NCBI GenBank assembly: GCA_047615875.1 | Contig: JBLHGU010000149.1 | Span: 1-11,764, forward strand | Direction: 5' to 3' | DNA: 11,764 bases | Source: JBLHGU01 sp047615875 | GTDB taxonomy: Bacteria > Pseudomonadota > Gammaproteobacteria > Arenicellales > CAJQKF01 | In this document: positions 7,782-11,764 of the stretch, in pieces | How the letters are laid out: each line of letters begins with the position of its first letter | Position numbering within the stretch: the first letter of the stretch is position 1 | Position numbers and translations under genes: made by a program | Notes under the pieces: generated by a model | The model's database searches: none | What the model saw: the letters and a program-made list of their open reading frames with translations, nothing else | What the model was told of the DNA's origin: nothing

Positions 7782-8528
7782 CTAGCGTCCGCCAGTAACA
7801 TCCAGAAAAGCACCATTCACATAAGAGGACTGCTCCGAGAGTAGCCAGACAATACTCTCCGCCACCTCTTCAGCACTACCACCACGCTGCATTGGCACGC
7901 CCACCTTAAGCCGGTCCACCCTGCCCGGCTCGCCACTAGCTGCATGAATATCCGTTTCGATCAAACCCGGACGCACAGCATTCACCCGAATACCCTCACC
8001 ACCAACCTCCTTAGACAAGCCCAACGTAAAGGAATCGATAGCGCCCTTGGAAGAGGCATAATCAATAAACTCATTCGGTGACCCCAACCTGGAGGCCGCT
8101 GAAGAGACGTTAACAATACTCCCACCCTTGCCACCATTTTTAGTAGACATCCGCCTAACCGCCTCTCTGGCGCAAACCAGGCTACCGGTAACGTTAGTCA
8201 TCAATACTTGATTAATACGCTCCCCAGACATCTCCAGCAGAGGTGCCTGAGTAAACAGGATACCGGCATTGTTCACCAGCCCGGTTAAGGAACCACCACG
8301 CTCGTCAACAGACTGATACAGCGCCATAACCTGAGCCTCATTAGCCACATCGGCACACATCAACCAACCACTGCCACCTGCCTCAACTACATCCTGCAAA
8401 ACCGCGCTAGCAGCTTCGGCATTGGAACGATAATTAATACAGATATCATAGTTCTGTTGCACAGCCAGTCTAGCCGTAGCAGCACCAATACCCCTACTGG
8501 CACCGGTAATAAGTAAAATATTCTTCAT
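7782..8528 (-). CDS. short-chain dehydrogenase/reductase (SDR)
   Basis: The 248-residue protein is a classical SDR, an NAD(P)-dependent oxidoreductase with unknown substrate. The cofactor-binding TGASRGIG is at 8-15, VNNAG at 85-89, and the active-site set is N112, S143 in VNVSSAAS, and Y157-x3-K161 in YASSK. NYRSN at 32-36 after the second beta strand suggests a preference for NADP(H). I chose the ATG at 8528, which puts the Rossmann motif at the normal distance from the N-terminus. An in-frame TTG at 8552 would add eight unlikely residues. Neither has a clear Shine-Dalgarno. It is convergent with the membrane protein and divergent from the copper chaperone gene; no pathway partner is adjacent. 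Confidence 0.93.
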   Translation of the reverse strand: MKNILLITGASRGIGAATARLAVQQNYDICINYRSNAEAASAVLQDVVEAGGSGWLMCADVANEAQVMALYQSVDERGGSLTGLVNNAGILFTQAPLLEMSGERINQVLMTNVTGSLVCAREAVRRMSTKNGGKGGSIVNVSSAASRLGSPNEFIDYASSKGAIDSFTLGLSKEVGGEGIRVNAVRPGLIETDIHAASGEPGRVDRLKVGVPMQRGGSAEEVAESIVWLLSEQSSYVNGAFLDVTGGR

Positions 8529-8561
8529 GTATAGAAAACTAGTAATAATCAAAGAGGCTCA

Positions 8562-8585
8562 AGTTTACTTCTAATCAAGTAAACT
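8562..8585. promoter_or_regulatory. perfect 9-bp inverted repeat between divergent SDR and PCu(A)C genes
   Basis: AGTTTACTT (8562-8570) and AAGTAAACT (8577-8585) are perfect reverse complements with a 6-base spacer. The element lies 34 bases upstream of the SDR ATG and 60 bases upstream of the PCu(A)C ATG. Its size and position fit an operator for a dimeric regulator controlling one or both genes. No regulator gene is adjacent, and a simple hairpin is the alternative. Confidence 0.5.
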
Positions 8586-8632
8586 ACACAAAAGAATATG
8601 TAACCTGTTCTTAAACTTACCGCTACCACCAT

Positions 8633-8636
8633 AAGG
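8633..8636 (+). promoter_or_regulatory. ribosome binding site deciding the PCu(A)C start
   Basis: AAGG ends nine bases before the ATG at 8646 and directly abuts an in-frame TTG at 8637. The spacing supports the ATG as the true start. Confidence 0.55.
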
Positions 8637-8645
8637 TTGTTTCTT

Positions 8646-9119
8646 ATGAGACTTTACAAACTCGCAAGCACACTTATTTGCCTGCTACCACTTTACATTG
8701 CCCCATCACTATTCGCCCACGACTACCAAAAGGGATCAATCAAAATTGAACACCCCTGGGCCCGCCCTCTTCCACCGGTTTCAAAACACGGCGCGGCTTT
8801 TGTTTCCTTACACAATTCGGGAACACAAACAGAACGCCTGATAACCATTAGCACAGACAAGGCAGAACGAGTCGAGCTACATAATCACATTCATGAAGAT
8901 GGATTGATGAAAATGCGTAAGGTTGATGATGTTGAAATTGAGGCCGGAGAAAGTGTTGTGTTTGGTCCAGGCGGTTTACACATTATGCTGATGGGATTGC
9001 AGACTCCGCTGAAGGAAGGAGAGAGTTTTCAGATGAATTTAATGTTCGAGTCTGTGGGTGATGTTAATGTAGAGGTAGTTATTGAGCAACCTGGTAGTAA
9101 TCACGATACTATAGATTAG
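8646..9119 (+). CDS. PCu(A)C family periplasmic copper chaperone (DUF461)
   Basis: This 157-residue secreted protein binds Cu(I) and in characterised relatives helps deliver copper to cytochrome oxidase. A signal peptide is evident: MRLYK, a hydrophobic core at about 6-23, and a likely cut after A24 (LFA before HDY). The mature protein matches the family: HPWARPLPP (36-44), then the copper-site spacing H79-x10-M90-x21-H112-x-M114, exactly the H-x10-M-x21-H-x-M pattern, ending in HIMLMGL. An extra H81 and H83 flank the first ligand. It is divergent from the SDR gene. No SCO1 or cytochrome oxidase gene is adjacent here, so its partner must be elsewhere. It is the last clearly chromosomal gene before the cassette array. 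Confidence 0.92.
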   Translation: MRLYKLASTLICLLPLYIAPSLFAHDYQKGSIKIEHPWARPLPPVSKHGAAFVSLHNSGTQTERLITISTDKAERVELHNHIHEDGLMKMRKVDDVEIEAGESVVFGPGGLHIMLMGLQTPLKEGESFQMNLMFESVGDVNVEVVIEQPGSNHDTID

Positions 9120-9457
9120 ATTAGATCCACACACCAGGGATAGGGGGTTGTATAGTGGTCTTACCACCTTGCTTATAAACAGAGTTTTCAATCGAAGTCC
9201 TACACCTTAAATAGTATTCAGCTCGTGCATTACGACAATCCAGAAACAGCCACATCATAAGATTCTTTTTAATGGCCCGGCTTTTTATATCCTACAAATT
9301 TACCTTCAGTTAGCTAGACCTAGAACTGATATTCAACTTGTCTTTGAGTAGATTATTGTTATTGTCGGGATTACAACACAGCAAAAAAGTTGGTATAAGT
9401 AGGTGTAGAAGGTCAAGCCATTGAATAATTGTGGAAATGAATGGATAAATTATTATG
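9120..9457. other. 338-bp stretch without a supportable gene, left edge of the cassette array
   Basis: This A/T-rich stretch contains no plus-strand ORF of useful length. The longest I found by eye is 13 codons beginning at the ATG near 9272. A 70-codon minus-strand ORF (9310-9522) is hydrophobic and low-complexity, runs through the attC at 9458-9546, and is not convincing. A 5-bp stem with a 3-base loop at 9155-9167 follows the copper chaperone gene but has no T-tract. Because the first attC needs a cassette on its left, part of this stretch is probably a gene-less cassette body or a decayed cassette. I see no integrase remnant and no recognisable attI. Confidence 0.5.
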
Positions 9458-9546
9458 AAATAACGGAAGTCAAGATGGACTTTGCGGGCTATATGCAAAA
9501 ATTGGGCAGAACAACATATCAAAGACCCGTCTACTAATAGTTATGT
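9458..9546 (+). other. attC-like recombination site 1 (89 bp)
   Basis: The R'' box reads AAATAAC (9458-9464) and the R' box GTTATGT (9540-9546); these are reverse complements except at one base. Inside, the left arm from 9469 (GTCAAGATGG, then ACTTTG) pairs with the right arm 9520-9534, whose complement reads GTAGACGGGTCTTTG. The left arm carries two extra bases (CA), like the extrahelical bases of attC sites. The core boxes deviate from the RYYYAAC/GTTRRRY consensus, so this is the less certain of the outer sites. The size matches the next two sites. Crossover would fall between G9540 and T9541. Confidence 0.6.
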
Positions 9547-9564
9547 GTCGAAGCCGAAACTGAT

Positions 9565-9894
9565 ATGACAGAAGAAAATAAGGCATCTAAAGGCGCTCGC
9601 ATTCTGGCAATTATGGCAGGTGTTTTTGCCGTTCTTGTCTTTGCAACAGGCCTTTACCTTGAGCTAGGACAAACTTACTGGTCCAGTTTAATCAGGGAGC
9701 ACTTTGCAGCAATAATTGGCCTCCCAATGGCTGCTATTGGCGCATTTGTCGTTTTCGTGTTTTTAAAACAAGGCTCCGATAAGCCTATTGAGTTTGAAGC
9801 CGCAGGTTTCAAGTTTAAGGACGCAGCAGGTCTTGTTGTGTTGTGGCTTATGTGTTTCCTGGGCATTGCTATTGCAATAAAACTTCTATGGTAA
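9565..9894 (+). CDS. cassette-encoded small membrane protein, function unknown
   Basis: The 109-residue protein has three predicted membrane helices at about 11-32, 46-67 and 86-107. The loop between helices 2 and 3 contains the sequence PIEFEAAGFKFKDA (74-87). The N-terminus is polar and charged (MTEENKASKG). There is no signal peptide cleavage site and no catalytic motif. It resembles a widespread type of small hypothetical membrane protein often found in cassettes, but I cannot assign a function. The ATG at 9565 lies 19 bases after the upstream R' box and has no good Shine-Dalgarno. The stop is six bases before the next attC, giving the compact layout of an integron cassette (about 9541-9985). 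Confidence 0.8.
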   Translation: MTEENKASKGARILAIMAGVFAVLVFATGLYLELGQTYWSSLIREHFAAIIGLPMAAIGAFVVFVFLKQGSDKPIEFEAAGFKFKDAAGLVVLWLMCFLGIAIAIKLLW

Positions 9895-9900
9895 TGCATC

Positions 9901-9991
9901 ACATAACAAGGCAAATGAAGCTGACCCAAAAACACGGCGTTTCACTTCGCTCGACTCTGTGTTTCCAGTCAGCTGATTTGCGAAGTTAGAT
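9901..9991 (+). other. attC recombination site 2 (91 bp)
   Basis: R'' is ACATAAC (9901-9907) and R' is GTTAGAT (9985-9991), a full match to GTTRRRY. The inner arms 9911-9925 and 9968-9981 are reverse complements except for one inserted base and one neighbouring mismatch, the left arm being one base longer (GCAAATGAAGCTGAC against GCAAATCAGCTGAC). A further AAACAC/GTGTTT pairing lies near the tip. Extra bases in the left arm are the hallmark of attC sites recombined as folded bottom strands. This is one of the two best sites in the array. Confidence 0.85.
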
Positions 9992-9994
9992 TTT

Positions 9995-10612
9995 ATGGCT
10001 AACTACCAAGATTATTACAAGGAAGTCGAGGAATTTGAATGTGATCTCGGTATCAAAGTAGGGTTTTTGGAATCACTAGTTAAGGAGGATGACTGGACTT
10101 TTGTAATAAAACTTCATGCGCTTCTAGAAATTGTAGTAACAGATCTTCTCGTACATGCCATTGGAAAATTGGAAATAGACAAAGAAATCGCGAGCCTGGA
10201 CATGTCGGTGAAGCTAGATTTTGGCAAGTCACTCAAGTTCGTGGCGAAAGAGGAAAGAAGGTTCATAAAAGAACTATCGAAATTAAGGAATTTTCTAGTA
10301 CATGATGCAAAGAATACGAGCTTTTGTTTTGAGAATTATGTCGGGCGCATGGATCAAAACCAGAAGAAAGCGTTCTGTGAGTCGATCGGTTACTCATTTG
10401 ATACATACATTGGACCAGAGGGTAGAAAGACAGAGAAATTTCAATTTATAGGTGATAACCCGAAAATATCCATTTGGCTAAACTCTATGTTCGCAATAGC
10501 TGTTCTTTATCAGTACCGCGAATACTCACGTGTAAAGAACTCTATTCAAAATATGGCGCTGAAAGGAATTATGGAAAAAGCTAACAAACGCTTAGAATCG
10601 CCTGATTCGTAG
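9995..10612 (+). CDS. cassette-encoded HEPN-like domain protein
   Basis: The 205-residue protein is soluble and largely helical. The segment KLHALLEIVVTDLLVHAIGKL (39-59) followed by KELSKLRNFLVHDAKN (92-107) resembles a HEPN domain: a long amphipathic helix with ALLE, then the R-x4-H signature R98-N99-F-L-V-H103. In HEPN proteins this motif forms an RNase active site at a dimer interface, with a polar residue such as Asn after the Arg common. RNase activity is therefore plausible but unproven, and no paired antitoxin gene such as a nucleotidyltransferase is adjacent. The ATG is only three bases after the upstream attC, so translation signals must come from the attC itself. The stop lies inside the next attC. 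Confidence 0.75.
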   Translation: MANYQDYYKEVEEFECDLGIKVGFLESLVKEDDWTFVIKLHALLEIVVTDLLVHAIGKLEIDKEIASLDMSVKLDFGKSLKFVAKEERRFIKELSKLRNFLVHDAKNTSFCFENYVGRMDQNQKKAFCESIGYSFDTYIGPEGRKTEKFQFIGDNPKISIWLNSMFAIAVLYQYREYSRVKNSIQNMALKGIMEKANKRLESPDS

Positions 10613-10668
10613 GCTGGGACGCCGAAAAGCGGTGCCCGTTAGCGCAGGCGTCAAGTGCCCAGTTATGG
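10579..10668 (+). other. attC-like recombination site 3 (90 bp), overlapping two genes
   Basis: R'' is AGCTAAC (10579-10585) and R' is GTTATGG (10662-10668). The left inner arm CTTAGAATCGCC (10591-10602) pairs with the right arm whose complement reads CTTGACGCC (10647-10655), with three extra bases on the left. An alternative or additional stem pairs CTGGGACGCC (10614-10623) with GGCGT (10647-10651) and CCCAG (10658-10662). Core boxes are imperfect, so confidence is moderate, but length and position between two cassette genes fit. The last 34 bases of the HEPN-like gene lie inside it, and its R' box contains the ATG of the next gene. Confidence 0.6.
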
Positions 10669-11624
10669 CTCTAGATCACTACGTTTCGCAGGTTCATTTA
10701 AAAAACTTCTACTCTCCTGAGCTCGGAGAGGCATTTTTTGCTTCTCGAAAATCGGAGATTCGAGTCTTTCACCAATCATCTAGTGCTGTGTGCTGAATCG
10801 AGGAAAACAGCACCAATACATACCTTCTCGAAGACAGAGCTGTAGACGAATTCCTGAAAACAATTGAGCCAGGTTACAACAATAATATTGCACAGCTTAG
10901 CGAAGATAGAGTTACACCAGAAAGCCTTTATGTGCTGTCGGGATTCATTTCCTATGTCCTTACCTGCTCGCCTGCAGGCATGCGTATCCAATCTCAACCG
11001 CTTAAAGCGTCGGTGGAAGAAACAAGCAAACTTCTGGAGAAATTAGGAAAACTCTCTCCGCCGCCGTCTAGCTTAGTCGGTAAATCTCTGTCGGAACTTC
11101 TAGAAAATCGAGATGTAGAAGTAAAAATTGACCAAAAATACCCGCAAGCAATGGGTATTACTGGAATTCTTTCCACTACTAAAGTATTTGGTAACTCCAG
11201 TTGGGAAATATTGCATAATCCTTTTCAAGAAAGCCCATTCTTTACCAGTGACTTCCCAGTTTCCATAGAGCGAAGCCAGGATCCAAGAGTAATCAATCGC
11301 GTAGTCCCGCTATCGCCATATTTGGCAATTCGAATACACCCAAACATAAATGCAGACAGAAACTCTCTAGATTTTGACTTCTCTCAATTCAAACGCCGCG
11401 TCAAAAAATTGAATAGACGTCAGGTAGCACAAATCAACCAAGGTATAGTTCGTTGCGCAGAGTCTATGGTTTTCTCGCGTTGCGGTGATCCTTGGGTCAG
11501 CACCTTCATTGAACGAAACGCGAATTTCAGAATAGAGCCATACACTAAAATTTTTGCCAGTGTTAATGGAACTCTTATGTTATCTAGCCAACAAATTGCT
11601 GAATATCATCATGACAAAATATGA
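10665..11624 (+). pseudogene. DUF4238 family protein, interrupted by an in-frame TGA
   Basis: Reading from the ATG at 10665 gives 43 residues opening with the DUF4238 signature (HYVSQVHLKNF, 5-15). A TGA at 10794-10796 follows, and then the same frame continues without a break for 275 further codons to the stop at 11622-11624. The join reads AVC, stop, IEENSTNTYL. Family proteins that I remember have a residue such as Arg here, so a CGA-to-TGA transition is the simplest explanation. Total length would be 319 residues, normal for the family. An internal GTG start at 10932 could give a 230-residue C-terminal product, but it has no good ribosome site and lacks the signature. The DUF4238 function is unknown. 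It fills the third cassette. Confidence 0.78.
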
Positions 11625-11634
11625 AAATGAACAA

Positions 11635-11687
11635 ACCTAACGAATAAGGATATGTCGCGCTTGCCGCGACCTATCCTATTGTTGAAC
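11635..11687 (+). other. attC recombination site 4 (53 bp)
   Basis: R'' is ACCTAAC (11635-11641) and R' is GTTGAAC (11681-11687), both exact matches to RYYYAAC and GTTRRRY. The arms 11643-11659 (AATAAGGATATGTCGCG) and 11665-11680 (complement AATAGGATAGGTCGCG) pair almost fully, with one extra A and one mismatch in the left arm and a 5-base tip. This is a compact site of the size found in mobile integrons and begins 11 bases after the DUF4238 stop codon. Confidence 0.9.
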
Positions 11688-11764
11688 AAGCCCGGACAGG
11701 TTGTATCTATCTATAGTAAATAAATAATTTGTAGATGCGGGGGCTAGCGCCGATGTGAGTCGGG
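11688..11764 (+). other. start of a further cassette or the array's right flank
   Basis: Only 77 bases follow the last R' box. They contain a short TATC/TATA-rich run and a G/C-rich end. No start codon with a usable ribosome site is visible. The window ends too soon to tell a further cassette from flanking chromosome. Confidence 0.3.

Larger units (their letters stand above)
9458..11764 (+). mobile_element. integron gene-cassette array without visible integrase (CALIN-like)
   Basis: Four attC-like sites in one orientation separate three complete cassettes, bounded by their R' crossovers at about 9540/9541, 9985/9986, 10662/10663 and 11681/11682. Each cassette holds one plus-strand ORF followed closely by its attC, with almost no other spacer. 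The genes are visibly more A/T-rich than the chromosomal genes to the left. No tyrosine recombinase of the IntI type is encoded in the window. The array may continue beyond the right end. If an integrase exists it should lie to the left in this orientation, but the chromosomal pcuC-like gene is there instead, which favours a CALIN. Confidence 0.75.

Noticed and set aside
9306..9315. GTTAGCT near 9309 as a further attC R' box
   Set aside because: I could not find a matching R'' box or pairing arms upstream, so it is probably chance.
9310..9522. Minus-strand 70-codon hydrophobic ORF
   Set aside because: It has an odd composition rich in Ile, Leu and Asn, no ribosome site I can see, and it runs through the attC-like site at 9458-9546. 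It is more likely chance in A/T-rich DNA.
10794..10796. Selenocysteine at the in-frame TGA of the DUF4238 gene
   Set aside because: No selenoprotein family precedent known to me, and no obvious SECIS-like stem directly downstream. A CGA-to-TGA nonsense change is simpler.
1..11764. CRISPR array, tRNA or rRNA genes, insertion-sequence transposase
   Set aside because: I saw no regularly spaced repeats, no tRNA-like T-arm and CCA pattern, and no transposase or integrase reading frame.

Overview
The window looks like chromosomal DNA of a free-living, probably marine or aquatic, gammaproteobacterium. This rests on protein style (MsrB, AcuI/YhdH, PCu(A)C chaperone, GlxA-type AraC regulator, YcfD/RoxA-like JmjC oxygenase), moderate GC, and a sedentary cassette array of the kind common in aquatic gammaproteobacteria. 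I cannot name the genus.

Layout. (1) 250-1130: a two-gene operon, methionine sulfoxide reductase B and a GNAT acetyltransferase, overlapping by 4 bp. (2) 1175-1284: a large REP/MITE-like imperfect inverted repeat between convergent genes. (3) 1388-3980, minus strand: a serine hydroxymethyltransferase homologue with several substituted active-site positions, followed by a JmjC/cupin-4 2-oxoglutarate oxygenase. A GlxA-family AraC regulator (4104-5087) is divergent from it across a 123 bp promoter region holding a short inverted repeat, the usual arrangement of a local amino-acid or amine catabolism regulator and its target. (4) 5154-7754, plus strand: an AcuI/YhdH acrylyl-CoA reductase, an AhpD-like peroxidase-related protein and a polytopic membrane protein. 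(5) 7782-8528 minus and 8646-9119 plus: an SDR oxidoreductase and a periplasmic PCu(A)C copper chaperone, divergent over a region with a perfect 9-bp inverted repeat.

(6) About 9458 to the window end: the most interesting part. Four attC-like recombination sites (9458-9546, 9901-9991, 10579-10668, 11635-11687) lie in the same orientation. Each has R''/R' core boxes and a folded-arm inverted repeat whose left arm carries the extra (extrahelical) bases. They delimit three complete cassettes: a 109-aa three-helix membrane protein, a 205-aa protein with a HEPN-type R-N-x3-H motif, and a DUF4238-family gene interrupted by a single in-frame TGA. No integron integrase is visible, so this is best described as a CALIN (cluster of attC sites lacking an integrase) or the distal part of a chromosomal integron. 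The cassette genes are tightly interlocked with the sites: one stop codon lies inside an attC, and one ATG lies inside an R' core box.

All calls are from reading the sequence and from remembered family motifs. No database search or folding program was run.
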